Below are positions 23,095 to 30,938 of a DNA stretch of 37,549 nucleotides, piece after piece. Each line of letters begins with the position of its first letter. The stretch's first letter is position 1. This DNA is from a candidate division WWE3 bacterium GW2011_GWC2_41_23 (GTDB lineage: Bacteria; Patescibacteriota; WWE3; UBA101185; UBA10185). The stretch is from NCBI GenBank assembly GCA_000996895.1, contig LCBB01000011.1, positions 1 to 37,549 of the forward strand. The letters are read 5' to 3'. The notes beneath the pieces were generated by a model, which saw only the letters and a list, made by a program, of their open reading frames with translations, did no database searches and was not told where the DNA came from. The position numbers were made by a program, and so were the translations under genes.

Positions 23095-23243
23095 GGAAAT
23101 TTCGAAAGCGCCGCAGGTGCTTGCGAAATTTGCTTTGTGAGGGGGAGAGATTCGAATGCCGCAGCGAGCGAAGGCGAGTGAGGCGGGGTCGAGCGGATCG
23201 CCAGCAGACGATAACGCGTGACCGAATCTCCTACGGTCCACCA
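23074..23243 (+). repeat. tRNA-Ala 3'-end duplication element
   Basis: Direct repeats CGAATCTCCTACGGTCCACCA at 23074-23094 (in the tRNA) and 23223-23243 are identical over 21 nt with a 149-bp period. The 128 bp between starts directly at the CCA with a hairpin: AAATTTCG...CGAAATTT enclosing AAGCgCC/GGtGCTT. Then GAGATTCG (about 23149-23156) is complementary to CGAATCTC of the second copy, so the copied tRNA end can fold back on the element. The rest is G+C-rich. There is no ORF. The tRNA-Ser element (35419-35566) has the same order of parts. Confidence 0.8.
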
Positions 23244-23254
23244 ATACTAAATAC

Positions 23255-23290
23255 AAAAAGAAATCCCCGCCGAGCGGGGGTTTCTTTTTT
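23255..23290. terminator. Bidirectional terminator
   Basis: AAAGAAA-TCCCCGC-CGA-GCGGGGG-TTTCTTT with A-runs on the left and TTTTTT on the right. It serves the tRNA-Ala transcript rightward and the convergent 23310-25553 gene leftward. Confidence 0.9.
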
Positions 23291-23309
23291 CAAGGAGCAA
23301 GTCTCAGGT

Positions 23310-25553
23310 TTACTGTCCCTGTTTGGGTAACGTTCCCAGGTCAAGGTTCTGTGCGTTTATCTCTTGCTCGGTACCTGCTTTTACCAAAGGTTCCTGTTGT
23401 GCAGGACCTTGATTTTGTGAAGCGGTAATCTGTTCAACAGTTGGTTTAACCTGTCCTGTGGTGCCTGCTGCTTTGATTCTTTCGTCTACAGCTGCAATTT
23501 CTTTGTCCAGAAGTTTTGCATCTTCTGAATCAACGTCTACGAGAGTTTTCGTTACTTCGAACGCCTGTTTTGCACTTTGAAGATCGTTCAGCTGAATCAT
23601 AGCCTGTGCAAAGTTGTAGTAAGCGTTTGCGTAGTCAGGCTTAAGTGAGAAGGCCTGTCTGAATTGATTAGCTGCAGATAGGTAATCTTTCTGTGCATAG
23701 AACATTCCGCCCAGATCCAGTCTTAACCTTGGGTTTGTTGGGTCAAGTTGTATGGCTGTACTGTAGGCCGATACTGCCCACTCAGATGCGTTCTCCGCCA
23801 CATTCAAGATACTTCTGTATATCAATGCTCTGGTTTCCCAGTTAGCTGCACTCAGCGGGTTTATAGCCTCTGTGGTGACTCTGGTTGTGGTAATAGCTTC
23901 CGAGATTAAGCTCTGTATAGTTTGCTTTTCCGCATCTGTAAGATTTTCCTTACCGGCTAAGTTGTTAGCCAAGGCGAGGTCGGTTTGTGCGAAGGAGTTG
24001 TAGTACGAATCTCTGGTAGGATTAGCCGTGATGGCCAGTCTCTGATTCTCGTATACTTTTGCTCCGTCATTGTTAAGCAAGGCTATGACGGCTCTTCTCA
24101 TGTAGAACTCTCCCATATAATTCTTTCCCCAGAGGTAACCTCCGTAGATGACGGCAATAATTATGACTGCTCCGAAGATAAATTTGGAGTACTCCTTATT
24201 TATTGCAGAACTGTCTCCCAGCGAAGCAACTGCCTGGATGTCTTTCGCTCCCACCGAGCTGACTTGCGCTATTTTGCTGCGCTCATCAATGTATGTGTAT
24301 GCGGCTACCAGCAATGCAAGAAGTGTGAACAGCATAAACGTTGAAGTTACCGTAGCGTAAGTAAATAGGAATGAAGACATCAAAGCTACAAGTGAAAGAC
24401 TCAATACTTCCGTGAGTCCTTCCTGGCTGTCGGTGAATTTAGTTTGATTAGCAAGTCTCATCATTCTTGACCCCAAGAATATGGTGGCAAGAAGTCCTAA
24501 TATACCGATTGTGGCAATGATGTTGAATATTTCGTTGAAAGGAATATCAAATCTCACATTCCAGAATTCGGTTGCGTTAAGAGACATGGGTCTGAAACGG
24601 GTGAAGTTAGTTTGGAATGTTGAGGGACCCGTTGCCAGTAGAGGAAAGTTTTGAATTGTTGACGACGCAACGACCCAGCTTTCTCTTACAGGAAGACTAA
24701 GCTCCCTCGGGAAATTAGGATCCACGAGCACGTTTCGTGTTGCCGGAACTAAGAAAATAATTGCCATAGCTGCCGTTGTTCCGAGAATAGCGAGATAGTA
24801 GACGCCTTCTTTGAATACTTTTGACAGATCGACGTAAAAAACCATTCCGACTATACCGACCACAAGTAGTGCCCACGCGGCAAGCGAGCTGGTTAGGGCA
24901 ACGTATAAAATACTAAGGATGGTAGCTCCCACAAGCGCTATTTTTATCAACATATTCTTTTCGTAGGCGATAAGCACAAGCGCCATCACTATAGAAAGTG
25001 CTGCGAACAACGCTGTCTGTGTGGTACCCCCGTAAAAAGAGAAGTTTTGCAACTTCATGTATGCGGTTGAAGAGATAAATATGTTGAAGTAGCTCAAAAC
25101 GGATACGAAAGTGGCAATTCCGGTACCTATTAAGAAAGCGTAAATCGCTCCTTTTATAGCTCTGGGGTTTCTGTATAGGGGAGTAGCAATGTAGTAGTAG
25201 ATTACAAAGACTACTAATGAGAACAGTCCCAGCCACCTTCCCTGGCTTCCGAAAATGCTTACAGACTTATTCAATGAAAAGACCGTAGCTAGAGCATATA
25301 CGCCTGTGAATATTATTAGGGGAAAGTCTATGATGGACTTTGCAAGTTCTATCTTTTGACCCAGCATTAGTCTTACTGCCCAGAGTATCGCAAGCAATAT
25401 AGTGCCTAAGATGATTAGCGTGAGTTTGTTAAGTTCAAAAAACTCAGTTGTAATCGGCAGGAAAAAAATTGGTACTAAGAAAGGTAGTATGTAAAGCGGG
25501 ATAGCTTTAGACACTCCCTCGATTATGAAAGTTAAATTATTGTTTTGTTTCAT
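23310..25553 (-). CDS. O-antigen ligase-like (Wzy_C) membrane protein with TPR tail
   Basis: Predicted polymerase/ligase-type envelope-glycan protein. The 747-aa product has about 12-13 membrane segments (residues 10-470) and the Wzy_C-type loop after NFPLLATGPSTFQTNF, then FDIPFNEIFNIIATIGILGLL (ligase family: GxGxF then HNxxL...GxxG). A soluble C-terminus (about 500-700) has TPR-like repeats: DPTNPRLRLDLGGMFYAQKDY and KPDYANAYYNFAQAMIQLND. The tail is Gln/Ala-rich. The track's GTG/TTG start adds 56 residues that read like non-coding sequence; ATG at 25553 (MKQNNNLTF) leads directly into the first helix. It lies 82 bp downstream of a membrane MerR-like gene on the same strand. Sugar substrate unknown. 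Confidence 0.8.
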   Translation of the reverse strand: MKQNNNLTFIIEGVSKAIPLYILPFLVPIFFLPITTEFFELNKLTLIILGTILLAILWAVRLMLGQKIELAKSIIDFPLIIFTGVYALATVFSLNKSVSIFGSQGRWLGLFSLVVFVIYYYIATPLYRNPRAIKGAIYAFLIGTGIATFVSVLSYFNIFISSTAYMKLQNFSFYGGTTQTALFAALSIVMALVLIAYEKNMLIKIALVGATILSILYVALTSSLAAWALLVVGIVGMVFYVDLSKVFKEGVYYLAILGTTAAMAIIFLVPATRNVLVDPNFPRELSLPVRESWVVASSTIQNFPLLATGPSTFQTNFTRFRPMSLNATEFWNVRFDIPFNEIFNIIATIGILGLLATIFLGSRMMRLANQTKFTDSQEGLTEVLSLSLVALMSSFLFTYATVTSTFMLFTLLALLVAAYTYIDERSKIAQVSSVGAKDIQAVASLGDSSAINKEYSKFIFGAVIIIAVIYGGYLWGKNYMGEFYMRRAVIALLNNDGAKVYENQRLAITANPTRDSYYNSFAQTDLALANNLAGKENLTDAEKQTIQSLISEAITTTRVTTEAINPLSAANWETRALIYRSILNVAENASEWAVSAYSTAIQLDPTNPRLRLDLGGMFYAQKDYLSAANQFRQAFSLKPDYANAYYNFAQAMIQLNDLQSAKQAFEVTKTLVDVDSEDAKLLDKEIAAVDERIKAAGTTGQVKPTVEQITASQNQGPAQQEPLVKAGTEQEINAQNLDLGTLPKQGQ

Positions 25554-25635
25554 GAATAAAGTGTGGACGAAGAAAATAGGTCTGTCAAGGGGCTTTCTCG
25601 TTAAGGGAAAGAGAGGGTTATTTGTTGTTGTTGCG

Positions 25636-26310
25636 CTATTTTGACACAAACCAGTTAAAAGACGTGTCGTAATAGAGTGGTGTGTCGAGTCTAAGTTCGA
25701 ATCCTTCACCGGCTCTAACATTTGTCACCCAATATGCGGTAGCGGGCGAAAAGCTTTGAGTGAATGTGATGATAACCTTGGCGTCTGCCGTTAATATCTC
25801 GCTATCTACAAAGACGGAAGAGTGTCCTTTGGGCACTACTGCTGACCCGGAAGCCACAATTTCCACGCTTTCGCTGTTCGTACCCTGTGCAGAAAAGGCT
25901 TCAATCAGGCTGGATTTCTTATTGCCTATATTAATAAGACCGAACTCGTTGGCAGATATTATGAGAAGTAGTATTAGAGTGGAGTAGGAAATCAGTTGAG
26001 TTCTAATCTCTTTAGATTTTATAACGTTCAAAAGGTTGGTATATTTATTTTTTGTCTCAATCTCTTTTGCAATTTCGTCATTATCCGCACCTTCTGCTTT
26101 AAGTCTTTCAATAGTGACAAGTCGTTCGAGAACCCAGTCAGGGTAGTGGCCTCTTATATTCCCGTCGCTATCTTTTTGTCTGGTCATGTGCGGAAGCCAA
26201 CCAATCTTTGTGTAGTATCTAAGCCTGTTGTAAGGGTCGCCTTTACCAAAATCTATTCCGGTACTTTGGGCCTTCAATATAAGTTCTTCGGTGCTTAACA
26301 TTTTTTCCAT
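25636..26310 (-). CDS. Membrane-tethered MerR-like DNA-binding protein
   Basis: Unusual one-piece regulator candidate. The 224-aa product has an N-terminal MerR-type winged-helix region (about 4-75) including DPYNRLRYYTKIGWLPHMTRQ (the RYY..GLL-like signature), GHYPDWVLERLVTIERLKAEG and DNDEIAKEI. A single membrane helix (about 104-125) and an extracytoplasmic beta-rich domain of about 95 residues ending DTSFNWFVSK follow. A signal sensed outside could thus control transcription from the membrane (inference). The ATG at 26310 has TATAAT exactly 6 nt upstream on the minus strand, the clearest leaderless start in the window. It precedes the Wzy_C/TPR gene and is divergent from dprA, so either could be a target. 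Confidence 0.75.
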   Translation of the reverse strand: MEKMLSTEELILKAQSTGIDFGKGDPYNRLRYYTKIGWLPHMTRQKDSDGNIRGHYPDWVLERLVTIERLKAEGADNDEIAKEIETKNKYTNLLNVIKSKEIRTQLISYSTLILLLIISANEFGLINIGNKKSSLIEAFSAQGTNSESVEIVASGSAVVPKGHSSVFVDSEILTADAKVIITFTQSFSPATAYWVTNVRAGEGFELRLDTPLYYDTSFNWFVSK

Positions 26311-26395
26311 AACCGCATTATAGCAAATAGTATTTTCTAATTTAGCTGGAGTTTGGAATATTGTATTTTATGGCGCCAGTATCATATTTGTTTGT

Positions 26396-27262
26396 ATGCT
26401 CAACACAGCTATTACGGCTATTGTAGATTTTCCTAAATGCTCCGGTTCTATAAAAGGACTTCCGGAACACCTTTATATAAGGGGAGATTTACCGGCGGAT
26501 ATTAATGCGAGAGGTCTGGGTATCGTCGGGAGTAGGAGAATTTCTCCTTACGGTATACGAGTTCTCCGGGAGCTTTTTTATTATTTGAAGGGCAGCGGAA
26601 CTATTATAATTTCCGGTTTTACTTCCGGTGCTGATAGCTATGCGCACGAATATGCTTTGAGCGCGGGGTGTAGTACCGTGGCTGTCATGCCTTGCGGGTG
26701 CGATATTATTCATCCGTCAAGCAATACGGAACTTTATAAAAAAATATCCGGAGGAGGGGGTGCCGTGGTTTCGGAGTTTGCAGACGGATTTAGGCCCCAG
26801 AAATGGACTTACCCTAAAAGGAACAGGCTGATTGCGGCTTTATCAAAGATTTTGTTGGTTGTGGAGGCTTCTTTGAACAGCGGATCTATGATTACCGCCC
26901 ATTTTGCAATGAAATACGGAAGAAAGCTCTTCAGCGTTCCCGGGGATATTTACATGGAAAGATCGGCGGGGGCGAACAAGCTCGTTGCCGGAGGCGCTGA
27001 AATTTACCTGTCCCCGGAGCGGATTATTGCTGAAATGGGCTTAGATAGAGGCGAAAAACCTGGTATTAAGAACAAAGTTGCTATTGAAGGCGGCCTATCT
27101 GAAGAGACAAATGTTCTAAGTGTATTAAAGGAGAAAAGCTCCAACTTTGACAAACTCTTCAGTGAAACAGGAATTGAGCCAAGCGCCTTAAACGCCATTC
27201 TTATTGAAATGACGCTAAAAAATCTTATTTCAGAAAGAAACGGAGTTTACTATGTACTGTAA
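26396..27262 (+). CDS. dprA: DNA-processing protein DprA (Smf)
   Basis: Binds incoming single-stranded DNA and loads RecA during transformation. The 288-aa product has the DprA Rossmann core: GIVGSRRISPYG (about 42), SGFTSGADSYAHEYAL, VAVMPCGCDIIHPSSN, YPKRNRLIAALS and VVEASLNSGSMITA. A C-terminal winged-helix-like segment (about 230-288) follows. The N-terminal SAM-like domain is very short. It overlaps comM by 11 bp, so the two are one operon. The divergent MerR-like gene shares the upstream region (26311-26395). Confidence 0.95.
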   Translation: MLNTAITAIVDFPKCSGSIKGLPEHLYIRGDLPADINARGLGIVGSRRISPYGIRVLRELFYYLKGSGTIIISGFTSGADSYAHEYALSAGCSTVAVMPCGCDIIHPSSNTELYKKISGGGGAVVSEFADGFRPQKWTYPKRNRLIAALSKILLVVEASLNSGSMITAHFAMKYGRKLFSVPGDIYMERSAGANKLVAGGAEIYLSPERIIAEMGLDRGEKPGIKNKVAIEGGLSEETNVLSVLKEKSSNFDKLFSETGIEPSALNAILIEMTLKNLISERNGVYYVL

Positions 27263-28772
27263 GGTAAGAACGTTTTTCATTAAAGATTTTAAGGTTATTG
27301 ATGTTTGTGTAGAGGTCACTATTTCATCCCGGGGTATTCCCAGAGTCGAGGTAACAGGAGTAAAGGGTAGGGAAAGTGCAAAAAGCATAAAAATGATACG
27401 GACTGCGTTCAGTAATTCCGGATTGGAGTTTCCCAACAAAAAGGTGAATATAAATGTGCTTCCGGAAGGGTTAATTTCCGACCTTGCAGACATAGAGTTT
27501 CCTGTCTCAATGGGTATCTTATTTGCTCATTTGGGAGTAGCTCCCGGTACTTCGGATCTTTTCTACGGGGGTATGGACGCAGCAGGATCGCTTGTTCCCG
27601 CAACTAAAATTATATTTATGGACGGCGCTTGGTCACACGGGAGAATAGGAAGGTTATTTATTCCGGAGGGTTCCCATTACTTTAACGAGAGTAAAAATGG
27701 GTTGAATGTATACAAATTGACTTCTTTGTCGAGGGCAGCAGAAATCCTGATAAAAGGTGGTCAGCCTTCGACGGGAGAGCGTCAGTCTTTGTCACATAAT
27801 TATAAATGGAAAGCGCCTGACGGGAAAAATTGTTTCTGTAACGTACTCGGAAACGAAAATGCTAAACGGGCTCTGACTATTAGTATTTCAGGACATCATA
27901 ATATTTTAATGCTGGGACCGTCGGGTACTGGAAAGTCTCTATTAGCGGAGAAGAGTACGGGAATGTTTCCTTCGGGAACTTCAGCAGACGCGGTAGAGAT
28001 AATAAAAGCTGCCGTTATGTGCGGGCAACCCCTAGAAAACACTGTAAAGACGCCTTTTAGGTGTCCTCATATTTCCATTAAAGAGACTGACTTAATAGGA
28101 GGCCCTAGGATGCCCGGTGAAGCAACTTTGGCACATAAGGGAATACTTTTCTTGGACGAAATGCACCTTTTTGCTCCGAAAGTTTTGAATTCCCTGAAAA
28201 CTGTCGTTGACCAAAAGAAGATTGATTTCAATTGCGGTGGAATTCCGGTCAGTTATCCTGCTGATTTTCTATTAATGGGAGCGGCCAATAGTTGTATGTG
28301 CGGTTTACTCGGGGCAGAGGATAGGCAGTGTAAGTGCAACGGGCAGGATTTAAATACTTACAATTCCAGAATGAACCCGGCTTTGTTGGAAAGGTTTGAT
28401 ATTTTGACTCATGTTACAGGTGCCGCTGTTGAGGCGGTCCGGGCAAAAGGAGGTGGTAACTGTTCCTCAGGTTGCCGTATTAAAGAGCAAATCAATAATG
28501 CCGTAGCTGTGCAGAGGGAAAGGTTTAAGTCCTTGGGGATTAGCTATAATTCCCAAATTCCTACCGACCATATAAATAGTATTTGTACGCTGGGTAAGAA
28601 CACTGCGCTCCTTTTGGAGATGGCGGTATCCAGATATGGGCTGTCTACGCGCGCAGTTCACAGGATATTGTGCGTATCCAGGACGGTGGCTGATCTGGAA
28701 GGAGCACCGGAAATCTCGGTTGCCCACATCGCGGAAGCCGTCCAATATAGGGTAAAGAATGACAAACCTTGA
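27252..28772 (+). CDS. comM: ComM/YifB-type Mg-chelatase-like AAA+ ATPase
   Basis: Helicase-like protein that promotes branch migration of integrated DNA in natural transformation. The 506-aa product has an N-terminal Lon-like domain (about 1-170), then an AAA+ module with Walker A GPSGTGKSLLAEK (about 220), Walker B GILFLDEMHLFAP (about 297) and sensor AANSCMC. A C-terminal Mg-chelatase lid follows, with SRYGLSTRAVHRILCVSRTVADL. A cysteine cluster (CMCGLLGAEDRQCKC) is normal for the family. It overlaps dprA by 11 bp. Together with ComEA and ComEC downstream this is a compact uptake-and-integration cluster. Confidence 0.92.
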   Translation: MYCKVRTFFIKDFKVIDVCVEVTISSRGIPRVEVTGVKGRESAKSIKMIRTAFSNSGLEFPNKKVNINVLPEGLISDLADIEFPVSMGILFAHLGVAPGTSDLFYGGMDAAGSLVPATKIIFMDGAWSHGRIGRLFIPEGSHYFNESKNGLNVYKLTSLSRAAEILIKGGQPSTGERQSLSHNYKWKAPDGKNCFCNVLGNENAKRALTISISGHHNILMLGPSGTGKSLLAEKSTGMFPSGTSADAVEIIKAAVMCGQPLENTVKTPFRCPHISIKETDLIGGPRMPGEATLAHKGILFLDEMHLFAPKVLNSLKTVVDQKKIDFNCGGIPVSYPADFLLMGAANSCMCGLLGAEDRQCKCNGQDLNTYNSRMNPALLERFDILTHVTGAAVEAVRAKGGGNCSSGCRIKEQINNAVAVQRERFKSLGISYNSQIPTDHINSICTLGKNTALLLEMAVSRYGLSTRAVHRILCVSRTVADLEGAPEISVAHIAEAVQYRVKNDKP

Positions 28773-28806
28773 ATTATTTTAAATCATGTTGTATATTCCA
28801 GGCATT

Positions 28807-29059
28807 ATGATGTTAGAAAAAGTTTCGAATAAGTACGGGTCAGAGGAATGTTTCTGAGGTAGCGGATAGGCTTAATGTAGAGGAAAATCTGGCGTCTCAT
28901 CACCTTAGGGTTTTAGCGGCTCTGGGTTTTTTGAAGAACGACAAAAAAGGCAGGGAAGTGTATTACAGGATAAACGAGACCCGTTTTATAGCTTTGCTTA
29001 AGGATTTAAACAGAAGCCGCGTTTTTAAAGAAATTTTACTTAAAGCTTTGGAAGACTAA
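28807..29059 (+). pseudogene. Remnant of an ArsR-type winged-helix regulator
   Basis: From 28817 to the TAA at 29059 one frame reads an ArsR-like core: QRNVSEVADRLNVEENLASHHL, RVLAALGFLKNDKKGREVYYRI, NETRFIALLKDLNR. No start codon exists in that frame, and a TAG lies just upstream (28814-28816). A different frame opens with ATG 28807 (MMLEKVSNKYGSEECF) and stops at once; MLEKVS resembles a normal ArsR beginning. Joining the two lacks the usual first helices (DPTRLRILxLL). An internal deletion with frame change therefore fits better than a single-base error. It lies between comM and comEA and may once have controlled them (inference). Confidence 0.65.
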
Positions 29060-29099
29060 TCTCCGTTTTCAAATAATTTATACTTTTGTATCTTTTTGA

Positions 29100-29182
29100 T
29101 GCGTTAATTATGCGGTAATAAATGAGCAACATTACTTTTAAGTCGTCCTAATGACATACTGTTGCGTTTATTTTGCGGTAAA
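29100..29182. promoter_or_regulatory. Helically phased TGCGKTAAT repeats upstream of comEA
   Basis: Four related 9-mers: TGCGTTAAT (29100-29108), TGCGGTAAT (29111-29119), TGCGTTTAT (29163-29171) and TGCGGTAAA (29174-29182). Within each pair the spacing is 11 bp, and the two pairs are 63 bp apart, about six helical turns. This is the pattern of operator or iteron sites. They occupy most of the 195-bp gap before comEA. The rest of the gap is AT-rich with no clear promoter. Confidence 0.55.
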
Positions 29183-29254
29183 TAAAGATAGAGTTTCTAC
29201 TTACGATAGACTTTGTCTCATTTATTTTTCCGGTAACTCTATTTACGATGAGGT

Positions 29255-29893
29255 GTGGTACCAAACAGGGTAGTGATTATTTTGAGTACAGTTCTGGCTT
29301 TTGTAGCAGGGTATCTTATATCCCAGATGTATCCGGTTTTCTACCCCGAAAAAACCGAGGACAGTCCTGTTGAAAATTCCTGTGATGAAATTATAGATAT
29401 TAGTGTGGAAATCTCCGGGGCCGTTTCTAACCCCGGCGTTTACGACCTCAATGATGGCAGCAGAATAATTGACGCTATCAAAACTGCCGGTGATTTTACT
29501 CCGGATTACGATTATTACTGGGTTAGCAAGAATATAAACCTCTCTCAGATTTTGAAGGACGAACAAAAAATATTTATACCGTTTGAAGCTCTTGGTTACA
29601 GCGTAAACCAGGGTAGTTGTTCCCAGGAGATTTTCTCGTCACTACAACCTTCTTCAACTACCGAAAGCTCCGGAAGTTCCGCCACAGCTGCAGGTACAAC
29701 ATCTCAGGGGACGGGAAAAGTGAATGTAAACACGGTGACTTTTGATGAACTTGACGCCCTTCCGGGCATCGGTGCCACCTATGCGGGAAAGATTGTGGCG
29801 AACAGGCCTTACTCCGGAGTAGAGGAGTTTAAGGAAAAGTCCGGGCTTACAAATTCTGTTTACGAAAAAATAAAAGATTTAATAACTTATTAA
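29255..29893 (+). CDS. comEA: ComEA-like DNA receptor (SLBB + helix-hairpin-helix)
   Basis: Binds transforming DNA outside the membrane and passes it to ComEC. The 212-aa product has an N-terminal membrane anchor (about 6-28), an SLBB domain (about 48-110: ISVEISGAVSNPGVYDLNDG), a Ser/Thr-rich linker (about 125-150) and a C-terminal helix-hairpin-helix domain (KVNVNTVTFDELDALPGIGATYAGKIV...YSGVEEFKEKSGL). That order and size match ComEA. The GTG start at 29255 has a weak GAGG just upstream. The next gene is comEC, 31 bp downstream. Confidence 0.93.
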   Translation: MVPNRVVIILSTVLAFVAGYLISQMYPVFYPEKTEDSPVENSCDEIIDISVEISGAVSNPGVYDLNDGSRIIDAIKTAGDFTPDYDYYWVSKNINLSQILKDEQKIFIPFEALGYSVNQGSCSQEIFSSLQPSSTTESSGSSATAAGTTSQGTGKVNVNTVTFDELDALPGIGATYAGKIVANRPYSGVEEFKEKSGLTNSVYEKIKDLITY

Positions 29894-29924
29894 TTTTCAT
29901 AAGTATTAGTGGTTAAAAACTAAC

Positions 29925-30938
29925 ATGCGGTTATTAAAACAAAACTTCGGATTCTTACTCCTCATGTTTTTAACGGCAACGCGCGTAGTATTTTTTTGTA
30001 ACACCAGAGGAGGTATTTTTGCATGCGTGCAAAGCCCTGAAAAAGGTCCCTTTGAGTTTTTTGAACCCATCAAGCAACATTTATCGGAAAGAGCAAGAAA
30101 GTATCTCCCAAGTCCTCACAGCGAGTTGGTTTTGGGGATGACAATCGGAGTCGATGATCTTTCAAAATCCCCGCGTTTCAAAGACGCACTTAAGCGCACG
30201 GGAACAATTCATGTGGTTGTAGTGTCGGGTTTTAATATGAGCTTGGTGGCGGGGTATGCTTTAAAGATTTTCGGTAGTCCTTACAAGGTTAAAAACTTAT
30301 TACTTACAATAATTACTACGTTCTTTTACGCGGCTTTTACAGGATTTGAGCCGCCTGTATTAAGGGCGTGGGTAATGTCCTCCTTTATGCTGGTCGGAAA
30401 GTTTTCGGGACGTTTGTTAAACTCACTGCGCTTGTTGGTGGTTTCGTACTTCGGTGTCCTTCTTATAAATCCCGGCAACTTTTTTAGTGCGAGCACATAT
30501 CTCAGTTTTTTGGCTACGTTCGGATTAATTGTTTTCGCGGACCCTGTCGAAAGCTTTATAACGAAACTAATCAAACATAAGTGGTCCGTAATGGGGGATT
30601 TTTCAGCGAGTTTTTCTGCCCAGCTAATGGTTTGGCCGATAATATCCGGAATGTTCGGGCAGGTAAGTCTGATAAGTTTATTGGTAAACGCCCTCGTTTT
30701 ATGGACGGTTCCTATAACTACGGTACTGGGTATTCCGGCTTTGTTACTCCCCGGAAATCTTATGTGGATGATTCTTTTTCCTTTCTGCGATTTTTTTATA
30801 AGGGTGGTGAACTTTTTCTCAGGGTTTAATAATGCGAGTGTTGCTTGGAAGATGCCGATGCCGGCGTTTGTCATTTACTACGTTTTGTTTTTCGTACTAA
30901 CTGTTTTTATTGTCAGGTCAAAGGAAAAGTCTAAGTGA
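29925..30938 (+). CDS. comEC: ComEC, membrane channel (competence) domain
   Basis: Predicted inner part of the DNA-uptake channel. The 337-aa product has about 8-9 membrane segments and the competence-domain signature in TIHVVVVSGFNMSLVAGYALKIF (usual form HLLAISGLHxG), followed by FTGFEPPVLRAWVM (usual G.xPSxxRA). It lacks the N-terminal OB-fold (DUF4131) region apart from a short segment, and the C-terminal metallo-beta-lactamase domain is encoded separately by the next gene. The stop overlaps that gene's GTG by 4 bp, showing a deliberate split rather than an error. Confidence 0.9.
   Translation: MRLLKQNFGFLLLMFLTATRVVFFCNTRGGIFACVQSPEKGPFEFFEPIKQHLSERARKYLPSPHSELVLGMTIGVDDLSKSPRFKDALKRTGTIHVVVVSGFNMSLVAGYALKIFGSPYKVKNLLLTIITTFFYAAFTGFEPPVLRAWVMSSFMLVGKFSGRLLNSLRLLVVSYFGVLLINPGNFFSASTYLSFLATFGLIVFADPVESFITKLIKHKWSVMGDFSASFSAQLMVWPIISGMFGQVSLISLLVNALVLWTVPITTVLGIPALLLPGNLMWMILFPFCDFFIRVVNFFSGFNNASVAWKMPMPAFVIYYVLFFVLTVFIVRSKEKSK

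Noticed and set aside
26908-27262. DprA C-terminus as truncated
   Set aside because: After the Rossmann core a winged-helix-like segment of normal length is present, so the protein is complete apart from a short N-terminus.
30935-30938. ComEC split caused by a sequencing frameshift
   Set aside because: The second ORF has its own GTG in a tidy 4-bp stop/start overlap and its own N-terminal membrane helix, which an error would not create.
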